64,000 bases of DNA from positions 1 through 64,000 of the forward strand of contig NZ_SSBL01000006.1 in NCBI RefSeq assembly GCF_004795105.1, read 5' to 3'. Made by a program: the position numbers and the translations under genes. The notes beneath the pieces are model-generated. The model made no database searches. It saw only the letters and a program-made list of their open reading frames with translations, and was not told the DNA's origin. How positions within the stretch are numbered: position 1 is the first letter of the stretch; each line of letters starts with the position of its first letter. The DNA is from Streptomyces sp. A0642 (GTDB taxonomy: Bacteria > Actinomycetota > Actinomycetes > Streptomycetales > Streptomycetaceae). Positions 30,696-38,800 of the stretch are shown piece after piece.

Positions 30696-31523
30696 TCACG
30701 GGGCGCCGGTGGCCTCGCCGTTGCCGGCATGCGTGAGGGTGAAGAGCCCGCCGTCCGGGTCGACCAGCGTCGCCTCGCTCGCGTCGGGCCGGGACAGCTC
30801 CTCGACCAGCGAACCGCCCCGCTCCTGCGCGGACGCGACGGCGGCGCCGAGGTCGTCCACCGGGAAGATGACCTGCCAGTGCGGGCGGACCAGCGGATCG
30901 GGTGCGGCCTCGACCGCCCCCGAGCTGATCCGCGCCAGCCGACGCCCGCCGCACTCCACGGTCACCTCGTCCTTCGTGTACGCCACCTCGCAGGAGCCGG
31001 GCCGTCCGCTCGCCCAGTCCAGGACCTCGCCGTAGAAGATCGCGGCGTCGAAGGCGTTGCGCGTGCGCAGCCGCAGCCAGACGTGGGAAGCGTCGTCGGG
31101 CGCGGCCGGTGAGGTCGCGGGCGCGGTCCGCTCCCAGATACCGAACCCGGCACCGTCCCGGTCGGCGGCCAGTGCGCCGCGCCCCTTGCCCAGCGCCAGC
31201 GGGCCGACCGCCACGGTGCCGCTCCGCTCCCGGATCCGGCCAGCGGTCACATCGGCGTCCGGCACGGCGAAGTAGGGCGTCCACGCGACCGCGACACTGA
31301 ACCGGGTGGCCACCGCTCCGATCCCGGCGACGGGCACCTCACCACGGCGGGCCACGGAGAACTCCTGGCCGAGTTTGCCCGGACGGAACGTCCAGCCCAT
31401 CACCGGGCCGTAGAACGCCTGGGCGGACTCCAGGTCCCGGGTCATCAGATTGACCCAGCAGGGCGCCGCCGGCCCGGTCAGCGGTGCGGGCGCGGGCGCC
31501 GTGCCGGAGGTGCTTCCGGTCAT
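30696..31523 (-). CDS. VOC (glyoxalase/bleomycin-resistance) superfamily protein, two-domain
   Basis: 275 residues made of two VOC modules: one from CWVNLMTRDLESAQAFYGPVMGW to about 125, the second from HVWLRLRTRNAFDAAIFYGEVLDW to the end. Each has the beta-alpha-beta-beta-beta pattern, and the second ends ATLVDPDGGLFTLTHA. Such paired proteins are typical in Streptomyces and bind small hydrophobic or antibiotic-like ligands, or act as metal-dependent lyases; the substrate cannot be assigned. It is probably monocistronic. Confidence 0.83.
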   Translation of the reverse strand: MTGSTSGTAPAPAPLTGPAAPCWVNLMTRDLESAQAFYGPVMGWTFRPGKLGQEFSVARRGEVPVAGIGAVATRFSVAVAWTPYFAVPDADVTAGRIRERSGTVAVGPLALGKGRGALAADRDGAGFGIWERTAPATSPAAPDDASHVWLRLRTRNAFDAAIFYGEVLDWASGRPGSCEVAYTKDEVTVECGGRRLARISSGAVEAAPDPLVRPHWQVIFPVDDLGAAVASAQERGGSLVEELSRPDASEATLVDPDGGLFTLTHAGNGEATGAP

Positions 31524-31625
31524 GGTTCTCCTGCCTTCCTGGGGGTGCGGCAGGTGTGCCGGTGGCCTTGGGGACGGGGACCTCCACCAGCCTCACCGCG
31601 GGCGGCCGGTCCCGCAACACGCGGC

Positions 31626-31658
31626 AAAACCGCCCGGCGCGGTTACCGAGCCGGGCGG
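31626..31658 (-). terminator. Intrinsic terminator after the DUF6479-like gene
   Basis: Read on the minus strand, CCGCCCGGC and GCCGGGCGG form a perfect 9-base stem with an 11-base loop, directly followed by TTTTG. This is one of few terminators here with a real T-tract. It lies 57 bases after the stop of the gene at 31715. The rest of 31524-31714 shows no gene. Confidence 0.75.
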
Positions 31659-31714
31659 CCTGGCCGGGAAGCCTTCCGCAAAGGTGCGAATCGCCGCAGG
31701 GAGCCGGGGCGACC

Positions 31715-32047
31715 TCAGTCGCGGCGCTCGTCGGTGTCCGGGTGAATGGTCTCGCTCCCGCGATCACTGAGCTCGTACGGCGACAGCCCCCGGCCGTCGG
31801 CGGGGAAGTCGTCCTTGCCGTGGACGTCGGGCTCCTCCATGTGCGTGCGGTGATCCGGAACGGGCGGCTGCTCCTCGGGCCGTGGCGGCGGCAGTTCCTG
31901 ATCATGCCGCCGCTTGCCCAGCAGGAACCCGCCGATGAGCACGGCCACCAACGCCACCCCGACCACACCGAGCACCACCCCGGTCGCGCCCCGTCCGTCC
32001 GCGAGCGTGATGGCCAGTGAATTCAAGACTCCATCCGATACATCCAT
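31715..32047 (-). CDS. DUF6479-like single-pass membrane protein
   Basis: 110 residues from ATG 32047 (MDVSDGVLNSLAI); an in-frame ATG at 32092 would put coding sequence over the promoter. One membrane helix (TGVVLGVVGVALVAVLIGGFLLG) is followed by KRR and a hydrophilic, Pro/Glu/Asp-rich cytoplasmic tail, as in the Streptomyces DUF6479 family. Function is unknown. A stress-sigma-like promoter lies directly upstream. Confidence 0.72.
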   Translation of the reverse strand: MDVSDGVLNSLAITLADGRGATGVVLGVVGVALVAVLIGGFLLGKRRHDQELPPPRPEEQPPVPDHRTHMEEPDVHGKDDFPADGRGLSPYELSDRGSETIHPDTDERRD

Positions 32048-32056
32048 GCTTGCCGG

Positions 32057-32081
32057 ATACCCCCGGACAGCGCTGTCACTC
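32057..32081 (-). promoter_or_regulatory. SigB-like promoter candidate for the DUF6479-like gene
   Basis: On the minus strand, GAGT (32078-32081), 15 bases, then GGGTAT (32057-32062). This fits the GNNT-N14-16-GGGTAC/T pattern reported for Streptomyces general-stress sigma factors. The start point would be within a few bases of the ATG. The -35 is loose, so chance is possible. Confidence 0.35.
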
Positions 32082-32139
32082 CGCCCTGCCATCTAATTCA
32101 TGTTTTAAGTGGATATCGCCATCCGAAATGTTTGGAATG

Positions 32140-32164
32140 GCGTGAGGCTCGGCCTCCCGGGTAC
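32140..32164 (+). promoter_or_regulatory. SigB-like promoter candidate for the gene at 32247
   Basis: GCGT (32140-32143), 15 bases, GGGTAC (32159-32164), the same layout as the minus-strand site 60 bp away. It would give a leader of about 75 bases. Confidence 0.35.
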
Positions 32165-32246
32165 CCGCAGAACCTCCGGGCCGCTCCTGTCGCAGGCGGC
32201 CGCCCACGGGGCGAGCCTGGAGGTGACCCCTTGGGAAGGAACAGCG

Positions 32247-32639
32247 GTGAACAGCACACACGAAAAGCAGCAGTCCGAGGAAGGCGCCGAGGGCCGTGAG
32301 GTGTCGGTCGTGGTGAGCGGGTGCGGGAAGGAAGACGCGCGCACCGTCTTCGACGTGCTGCGGGCCGCCTTCGTCACCGACCGGGCCTCGGTCGACGTGC
32401 CGGAGGAGGTCGCCGGCAAGCGGCCCACGGCGTGGTTCGTGACCGTCGACGTGTCCGAAGCCCGGGTGGTGTCCGGTCCGGTGCGGCTCGGTGAGCCCGT
32501 CACCGCCGACGTGCAGGGCGGCTACTGGGCGGTCGACCGGCTCCGGCAGGGCCTGGCGGACGCCTTTGACGTGCGGATTGTGGGCACCGTCTCCGGAGAC
32601 CAGGAGGAGGAGGTCCGGCTGAGGCTGGAGAACAAGTAG
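32247..32639 (+). CDS. Small acidic hypothetical protein
   Basis: 130 residues from GTG 32247, with GGGAAGGA upstream. It is acidic and soluble with an alpha/beta pattern (EVSVVVSGCGKEDARTVFDVLRAAFVTDR..., PTAWFVTVDVSEARV, GSVSADVQ-like strands, AVDRLRQGLADAFDVRIVGTVSGDQEEEVRLRL). It may resemble a small ligand-binding or ferredoxin-like fold, but I do not recognise a family. It is divergent from the DUF6479-like gene, and both have stress-type promoter candidates. Confidence 0.7.
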   Translation: MNSTHEKQQSEEGAEGREVSVVVSGCGKEDARTVFDVLRAAFVTDRASVDVPEEVAGKRPTAWFVTVDVSEARVVSGPVRLGEPVTADVQGGYWAVDRLRQGLADAFDVRIVGTVSGDQEEEVRLRLENK

Positions 32640-32733
32640 GCCGAACGCTCCGCCGGCCGGCGTTCCTCACGCGGAGCCGCTGCCCGACTGGTAGAAAGCA
32701 GACAAAACGATCGCTCTCGAAAGGTGCTCTCAC

Positions 32734-33297
32734 GTGGACCCGACCAGCCGGGGGAGGGGCGACGAGGGTGCGGACCCGGCGACCGCCCACCTTTCCGCCG
32801 TCACTCTGATCATCAACGGAACCGAACGCACCCTGACGCTCGACCACCGCACCACGGTCCTGGACGCACTCCGTCTCCACCTGGGCCTGACCGGGGCGAA
32901 GAAGGGCTGCGACCACGGACAGTGCGGCGCGTGCACCGTGCTCGTCGACGGCCGGCGCGCCAACAGCTGCCTTCTGCTCGCCGTGGCCCAGGACGGGGCC
33001 CGGATCACCACGGTCGAGGGCCTCGCCGACGGCGACCGGCTGGACCCGCTTCAGGAAGCCTTCCTGGAGCGTGACGCGTTCCAGTGCGGTTACTGCACGC
33101 CCGGGCAGATCTGCTCAGGCATCGGGATGCTGGGCGAGGCGCGGAACGGCTTCCCGTCCCACGTCACCGCGCCCACCGCGCCCGTCGGCCCGGTGGCGCT
33201 CGACGCCGCGGAGATCCGTGAACGGATGAGCGGCAACCTGTGCCGGTGCGGGGCGTACCCCCGCATCGTCGAGGCGATCGGAGACGTCGCCTCGTGA
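32734..33297 (+). CDS. Molybdenum hydroxylase [2Fe-2S] subunit (PaoA/YagT-like)
   Basis: 187 residues from GTG 32734. A plant-type ferredoxin domain (GCDHGQCGACTVLVDGRRANSC) carries the first [2Fe-2S] cluster. The helical domain has the second (QCGYCTPGQICSG and MSGNLCRCGAYPRI). It passes electrons from the Mo site to FAD. E. coli PaoA has a Tat signal; none is visible here, so the complex is probably cytosolic. It overlaps the FAD subunit by 4 bp (GTGA). Confidence 0.93.
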   Translation: MDPTSRGRGDEGADPATAHLSAVTLIINGTERTLTLDHRTTVLDALRLHLGLTGAKKGCDHGQCGACTVLVDGRRANSCLLLAVAQDGARITTVEGLADGDRLDPLQEAFLERDAFQCGYCTPGQICSGIGMLGEARNGFPSHVTAPTAPVGPVALDAAEIRERMSGNLCRCGAYPRIVEAIGDVAS

Positions 33298-34280
33298 AAC
33301 CCTTCGCCTATCTGCGCGCGGCGTCGGTCGCCGAAGCGGTCCGCGCGAGCGCCTCCCGTCCCGGCGCCCGGTTCCTCGGCGGCGGTACCAATCTGGTCGA
33401 CCTGATGAAACTCGGCGTGGAGCGCCCCGGCCTCCTCATCGACGTGAGCCGGCTCCCCCTGGACCGGGTGACGGACACCGCCGACGGCGGACTGCGCATC
33501 GGCGCCACCGTGCGCAACAGCGATCTGGCCGCACACCCCGCCGTGCGCACGCGCTACCCCGTGCTCTCCCAGGCGCTGCTGGCCGGGGCCTCGGGGCAGC
33601 TGCGCAACGCCGCCACCACCGGCGGCAATCTGCTCCAGCGCACGCGCTGTCCGTACTTCCAGGACACGTCGAAGCCCTGCAACAAGCGGGAGCCGGGTAC
33701 CGGCTGCCCGGCCCGGGAGGGCGTCCACCGCGATCTCGCCGTCCTCGGTCACTCCTCCGAGTGCGTCGCCACCCACCCCTCGGACATGGCCGTGGCGCTC
33801 GCCGCCCTCGATGCCGCCGTCCTCCTGCACGGACCCGACGGGGAACGGACCGTGGCCGTCACCGACTTCCACCGGCTGCCCGGGGACGACCCGAGCACCG
33901 ACACCGTGATCCGGCCGGACGAGCTGATCACCGAGGTGGTCCTGCCGCCGCTTCCCGACGGCACGGTCACCCTGTACCGCAAGGCCCGCGACCGTGCCTC
34001 CTTCGCGTTCGCCCTCGCCTCCGTGGCGGCGGTCCTGCGCGTACGGGACGGGCGCATCGAGCAGGCCGCGCTGGCGTTCGGCGGACTCGCCCACCGGCCG
34101 TGGCGCGCCCGCACCGCCGAGGAGGCGCTGCGCGGCGCACCCGCCGACGCCGCCGTGTACCTGAGCGCCGTGGACGCCGAACTCGCCGCGGCCCGCCCGC
34201 TGCGCGACAACGCGTTCAAGGTCGGCCTGGCCCGCAACCTGGCCGTCGACGCCCTGACCGCGCTCGCCGCCCGCCCCTGA
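33294..34280 (+). CDS. Molybdenum hydroxylase FAD subunit (PaoB/YagS-like)
   Basis: 328 residues. The FAD-binding domain has RFLGGGTNLVDLMKLGVERPG and ATTGGNLLQRTRCPYF. It contains the extra cysteine-rich loop CPYFQDTSKPCNKREPGTGC and later ECVATHPSDMAVAL, which holds an additional [4Fe-4S] cluster in PaoB-type enzymes and not in ordinary xanthine dehydrogenases. It starts GTG 33294, coupled to the [2Fe-2S] gene. Confidence 0.92.
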   Translation: MKPFAYLRAASVAEAVRASASRPGARFLGGGTNLVDLMKLGVERPGLLIDVSRLPLDRVTDTADGGLRIGATVRNSDLAAHPAVRTRYPVLSQALLAGASGQLRNAATTGGNLLQRTRCPYFQDTSKPCNKREPGTGCPAREGVHRDLAVLGHSSECVATHPSDMAVALAALDAAVLLHGPDGERTVAVTDFHRLPGDDPSTDTVIRPDELITEVVLPPLPDGTVTLYRKARDRASFAFALASVAAVLRVRDGRIEQAALAFGGLAHRPWRARTAEEALRGAPADAAVYLSAVDAELAAARPLRDNAFKVGLARNLAVDALTALAARP

Positions 34281-34299
34281 AGAGCCGAGGACACCCGCC

Positions 34300-36399
34300 A
34301 TGAACCACGCCCCCCAGCCGCTGGGCGCCCCCGTCGTCCGCCGTGAGGGCCGGGACAAGGTGACCGGCGCCGCGCGCTACGCCGCCGAGCGCAACCTGTC
34401 CGGCTGTCTGTACGCCTGGCCGGTGCCGGCCACCGTGCCCCGCGGCCGGGTCACCGAGATCCGGACCACCGACGCCCTCTCCGTCCCCGGCGTCCGCGCC
34501 GTCCTCACCCACGAGAACGCGCCCCGGATCCAGGAGCCGGACGACCCCATCCTCGCCGTGCTCCAGAACAGCCACGTACCGCACCGGGGCTGGCAGATCG
34601 CCGTCGTGGTGGCGGACACCCTCGAAGGCGCGCGGGAGGGGGCCGAGGCGCTGCACATCACCTACGAGACCTCCCCGCACGACGTGGTCCTCACCGCGGA
34701 CCACCCCGGCCTGTACACCCCGCAGGAGGCCAACGGCGGCTACCCGGCCGTCCGGGAGCGCGGCGACTTCGACAGCGCCTTCGCGGCCGCGCCCGTGCAG
34801 GTCGACGTCACGTACAGCATCGGGCCGCTGCACAACCACCCCATGGAGCCACACTCCTCCACCGCCCACTGGTCGCAGGACGGGCGCCTCATCGTGTACG
34901 ACTCCAGCCAGGGCGCCACCAAGGTGCGTGACAGCCTCGCGACCGTCTTCGGACTCCGCAAGGACCAGGTCACCGTCATCTCCCGCCACGTCGGCGGCGG
35001 GTTCGGCAGCAAGGGCACGCCGCGCCCCCAGGCCGTACTCGCCGCCATGGCCGCGCTGCACACGGGACACCCCGTCGAGCTCGCCATGCCCCGGCCCCAC
35101 ATGGCGGCCGTGGTCGGCCACCGGGCGCCCACCGTGCAGCGCGTCCGGCTCGGCGCGGAGGAGGACGGGACCCTCACCTCGGTGGCCCACGAGGTCATCA
35201 CCCACACCTCCGCCGTCAAGGAGTTCGTGGAGCAGGCCGCCGTACCGGCCCGCGTCATGTACGGATCCCCGCACAGCCGGACCGTCCACCGGGTCACCGC
35301 GCTCGACGTGCCGAGCCCTTCGTGGATGCGGGCGCCGGGCGAGGCGCCCGGCATGTACGCCCTCGAGTCGGCCGTCGACGAACTCGCCTCGGCCCTCGGG
35401 ATCGACCCCGTCGAACTGCGGCTGCGCAACGACCCGGCCGAGGAACCCGACTCCGGGAAGCCGTTCAGCAGCCGCAACCTGGCCGCCTGCCTCCGGGACG
35501 GCGCCGCACGCTTCGGCTGGAACGACCGCGACCCGCGTCCGGGAGCCCGCCGTGAGGGCCCCCTGCTGCTCGGCACGGGCGTCGCCGCCGCCACGTACCC
35601 CGTCTACGCCAGCGCCTCCCACGCCTCCGCGCACGCGGCCTCCGACGGCTCCTACCGCATCGCGGTCAACGCCACCGACATCGGCACCGGCGCCCGGACC
35701 GTCCTGGCCCAGGTCGCGGCCCACGTGCTGGAGACGCCGGTGGAGAACGTGACCGTCGACATCGGCGACAGCGATCTGCCGGAGGCCCCGCTGGCCGGCG
35801 GTTCCTCGGGCACGGCCTCCTGGGGCTGGTCCGTGCACAAAGCGGCCACGGCTCTCAGGAAGCGGCTCGGCGAGAGCTCCGGACCGCTGCCCGCCACCGG
35901 AGTGACCGTCACCGCGGACACCACCGAGGAGACGGCCGCCGAGTCCCCCTACGCACGTCACGCGTTCGGCGCACACTTCGCCGAGGTCGCGGTCGACTCC
36001 CGTACCGGAGAGGTCCGGGTACGCCGGATGCTCGGGGTCTTCGCGGCCGGACACATCCTCAACTCCCGCACCGCACGCTCCCAGTTCATCGGCGGCATGA
36101 CCATGGGGCTCGGCATGGCCCTGACCGAGGGCAGCACGCTGGACACGGCCTTCGGCGACTTCGCCGAGCGGGACCTCGCCTCGTACCACGTGCCCGCCTG
36201 CGCCGACGCGACCGGAATGGAGGCGTACTGGATCGACGAGGACGATCCCCACCTCAACCCCATGGGCAGCAAGGGGATCGGGGAGATCGGCATCGTCGGA
36301 GCGGCCGCGGCGCTCGGCAACGCGGTCCACCACGCCACCGGTGTGCGGCTGCGCACCCTCCCGCTGACCCCGGACCGGCTGCTGCCGCACCTCGCCTGA
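34300..36399 (+). CDS. Molybdenum hydroxylase large subunit, molybdopterin-binding (PaoC/YagR-like)
   Basis: 699 residues. Family motifs: RREGRDKVTGAARYAAE at the N-terminus, HVGGGFGSKGTPRPQ, APGEAPGMYALESAVDELA, AGGSSGTASWGW and the C-terminal GSKGIGEIGIVG, whose Glu is the catalytic base next to the Mo-cytosine-dinucleotide cofactor. With the two preceding subunits it forms an aldehyde-oxidising complex of the PaoABC kind; the natural aldehyde or heterocycle is unknown. It needs molybdate, whose uptake genes are at 7-9.5 and 26.5 kb. No PaoD/XdhC-like maturation gene is adjacent. Confidence 0.93.
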   Translation: MNHAPQPLGAPVVRREGRDKVTGAARYAAERNLSGCLYAWPVPATVPRGRVTEIRTTDALSVPGVRAVLTHENAPRIQEPDDPILAVLQNSHVPHRGWQIAVVVADTLEGAREGAEALHITYETSPHDVVLTADHPGLYTPQEANGGYPAVRERGDFDSAFAAAPVQVDVTYSIGPLHNHPMEPHSSTAHWSQDGRLIVYDSSQGATKVRDSLATVFGLRKDQVTVISRHVGGGFGSKGTPRPQAVLAAMAALHTGHPVELAMPRPHMAAVVGHRAPTVQRVRLGAEEDGTLTSVAHEVITHTSAVKEFVEQAAVPARVMYGSPHSRTVHRVTALDVPSPSWMRAPGEAPGMYALESAVDELASALGIDPVELRLRNDPAEEPDSGKPFSSRNLAACLRDGAARFGWNDRDPRPGARREGPLLLGTGVAAATYPVYASASHASAHAASDGSYRIAVNATDIGTGARTVLAQVAAHVLETPVENVTVDIGDSDLPEAPLAGGSSGTASWGWSVHKAATALRKRLGESSGPLPATGVTVTADTTEETAAESPYARHAFGAHFAEVAVDSRTGEVRVRRMLGVFAAGHILNSRTARSQFIGGMTMGLGMALTEGSTLDTAFGDFAERDLASYHVPACADATGMEAYWIDEDDPHLNPMGSKGIGEIGIVGAAAALGNAVHHATGVRLRTLPLTPDRLLPHLA

Positions 36400-36499
36400 C
36401 GGATCACGCGCCGGGCGCATCCGCGCCGGTCACCCCGGGTGTACGGCCGGACGTGTTGCGCAATCGGCTCTGCGGCCTCACCCTGAGGAGTGACCCAGA

Positions 36500-36516
36500 A
36501 GTGACATCTGCTCACT
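36500..36516. promoter_or_regulatory. Inverted repeat upstream of the HATPase gene
   Basis: AGTGA-N7-TCACT in the gap 36400-36584, which otherwise shows no gene. It is a candidate operator or part of the promoter of the ATP-binding protein gene. Confidence 0.25.
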
Positions 36517-36584
36517 CTTCGTATTCGGGGGTCGTTGGTTGAACGGGGCGAAGCATGTGGGCCTCGATGTGAGGAGCCTCGACG

Positions 36585-37088
36585 ATGACCGTTCCACTCG
36601 ACCGGCACTATCAGGTCGAACTACAGGTTTCGGCAGAGCGTGTGTCCCAGCTGCGACGGATAGTCGCCGCACATCTCCGCCACTGGAGTCTCGAACTCCA
36701 CGTCCGGCCCGTGTGCCGCGCCGTGGAGGAGCTGCTGACCAACGTCCAGCGGCACGTCGGCGACGACAACCACTGCGTCGTCGAACTCCGCTGGTCCGGA
36801 CGGCACCTCACGGTCTCCGTCGCCGACAACGGTTCCGACATGCCGCGGCTGCTCCACGAGGGCGGCGGCCTCAGCCGGGTCATGGCCCTCAGCGACAGCT
36901 GGGGCACCTGCCGGACCACCCAGGGCAAGGTCGTCTGGTTCACCCGCTACGCGCAGGAGCCCCAGCACATCGAACGGGTTCCGCTGCCGCCGCTGCCCGG
37001 AGTCCGCGAGTCCCGCCGCACGCCGGCCGTGGTCACGGACCTCCCGGCGGCCACCCCGGAGCGGACCGAGGCCTTCGCCCTGGTCTGA
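36585..37088 (+). CDS. ATP-binding protein, anti-sigma-factor-like HATPase
   Basis: 167 residues. A single histidine-kinase-type ATPase domain without kinase dimerisation helices: N-box AVEELLTNVQRHVGDD and G1-box VADNGSDMP; the GGGLSRVMAL segment follows. Streptomyces encode dozens of such RsbW/SpoIIAB-like proteins that bind sigma factors or STAS antagonists. No sigma factor or STAS protein is adjacent, so the partner is unknown. A Pro-rich C-terminal tail (about 125-167) is extra. Confidence 0.85.
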   Translation: MTVPLDRHYQVELQVSAERVSQLRRIVAAHLRHWSLELHVRPVCRAVEELLTNVQRHVGDDNHCVVELRWSGRHLTVSVADNGSDMPRLLHEGGGLSRVMALSDSWGTCRTTQGKVVWFTRYAQEPQHIERVPLPPLPGVRESRRTPAVVTDLPAATPERTEAFALV

Positions 37089-37269
37089 CACGCGGCACGG
37101 AGCGGCCCCCGGGCCCGCCCGTCCTCACCGCTGCCCCTTCCGGCGCGGACCGCATGCCTCACGCATGCATGGTCCGCGCCGGTCGGGTATGCGGAGGACG
37201 GCGGCCGCGTTTGCGCCGGAGTCCCCGGCGCGGCACGGTCGAAGTACCGAAGGCAAGGAGGCCACTGTC

Positions 37270-38685
37270 ATGCCCATCGCGACGGTCAACCCCGCGAACG
37301 GCGAGACCCTCAGGACGTTCGACGCGCAGGGTGCGGACGAGATCGAGCGGCGGCTCGCCGCGGCGGACGCCGCCTTCCGGGAGTACCGCACCACCGCTTT
37401 CGGCGAGCGGGCACGGCTGCTGAACCGGGCGGCCGACCTCCTCGACGAGGACCAGCAGGACATCGCCCGCACCATGACCCTGGAGATGGGCAAGCCCATC
37501 GGGGCGGCCAGGGCCGAGGCCGCGAAGTGCGCCAAGGCCATGCGCTGGTACGCGGACCACGCCGAGGAACTCCTCCGCGACGAGCACCCCTCGCCCGCCG
37601 ACGTCGAGGACTCCGGCGCCTCGCGCGCGTACGTCCACTACCGGCCGCTGGGCACCGTGCTCGCCGTGATGCCGTGGAACTTCCCCCTCTGGCAGGTGGT
37701 GCGGTTCGCCGCCCCCGCCCTCATGGCCGGCAACACCGGTCTGCTCAAACACGCCTCTAACGTGCCGCAGACCGCGCTGTACCTGGGGGAGCTGTTCCGC
37801 CGGGCCGGCTTCCCGGACGGCTGCTTCCAGACGCTGCTGGTGGGCTCGGGAGCCATCGAGGCGATCCTCCGGGACGGCCGAGTGGCGGCGGCCACCCTGA
37901 CCGGCAGCGAACCGGCCGGCCGCGCCGTCGCGTCCGTCGCGGGCGACGAGGTCAAGCACACCGTGCTGGAGCTGGGCGGCAGCGACCCCTTCCTCGTCCT
38001 GCCGTCGGCCGACGTGGCCAAGGCGGCCCGTACGGCCGTCACCGCCCGGGTCCAGAACAACGGGCAGTCCTGCATCGCGGCCAAGCGGTTCATCGTGCAC
38101 ACGGAGGTGTACGAGGAGTTCGCCGAGCGCTTCACCGTGGGCATGCGCGACCTGACCGTGGGCGACCCGCTGGAGGAGTCCACCGACATCGGCCCGCTCG
38201 CCAGCGAACAGGGCCGCAGCGACCTGGAGGAACTCGTCGACGACGCCGTGCGCCGGGGCGCGAACGTCCTGTGCGGCGGCGGGCGGCCCGAGGGGCTGAC
38301 CGGGGGACTGGAGCGGGGCTGGTTCTACGCCCCGACCGTCCTTTCCGGGATCACTCCCGCCATGCGCATCCACCACGAGGAGACGTTCGGCCCCGTCGCC
38401 ACCCTCTACCGGGCCGACAGTCTCGACGAGGCCCTGGACGTCGCCAACGACACGCCCTTCGGGCTCAGCTCCAACGTCTGGACCCGTGACGCCGAGGAGA
38501 GCCGCCGCTGCGTCCGCGACCTCCAGGCGGGTGGGGTGTTCTTCAACGGCATGACGGCCTCGCACCCCGCGCTGCCGTTCGGCGGGGTGAAGCGCTCCGG
38601 ATACGGACGTGAGCTCGCCGGCCACGGCATCCGCGAGTTCTGCAACGCCACCACCGTCTGGTACGGCGCCCAGGGCTCGCTCTGA
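37270..38685 (+). CDS. NAD(P)-dependent succinate-semialdehyde dehydrogenase-type aldehyde dehydrogenase
   Basis: 471 residues from ATG 37270 after AAGGAGG. ALDH motifs: MTLEMGKPIGAARAE, VMPWNFPLWQVVRFAAPALMAGN, the catalytic Glu in VLELGGSDPFLVL and the catalytic Cys in NNGQSCIAAKRF, then EETFGPVATLYR. The MTLEMGKPI signature favours the succinate-semialdehyde subfamily (GabD/Sad), turning succinate semialdehyde into succinate. It could also act on products of the upstream oxidase, but that is only proximity. Confidence 0.88.
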   Translation: MPIATVNPANGETLRTFDAQGADEIERRLAAADAAFREYRTTAFGERARLLNRAADLLDEDQQDIARTMTLEMGKPIGAARAEAAKCAKAMRWYADHAEELLRDEHPSPADVEDSGASRAYVHYRPLGTVLAVMPWNFPLWQVVRFAAPALMAGNTGLLKHASNVPQTALYLGELFRRAGFPDGCFQTLLVGSGAIEAILRDGRVAAATLTGSEPAGRAVASVAGDEVKHTVLELGGSDPFLVLPSADVAKAARTAVTARVQNNGQSCIAAKRFIVHTEVYEEFAERFTVGMRDLTVGDPLEESTDIGPLASEQGRSDLEELVDDAVRRGANVLCGGGRPEGLTGGLERGWFYAPTVLSGITPAMRIHHEETFGPVATLYRADSLDEALDVANDTPFGLSSNVWTRDAEESRRCVRDLQAGGVFFNGMTASHPALPFGGVKRSGYGRELAGHGIREFCNATTVWYGAQGSL

Positions 38686-38800
38686 AAGCCACGCCCCGCC
38701 CCCGCGGCGCCCGGCCCCCGGCAGCCACCCGAAGGCCCCGCCCCGCTCCCACGACGCCCGGCCCACGGCAGCCATACCCCACGCCCGCTGAGAGGTGACC

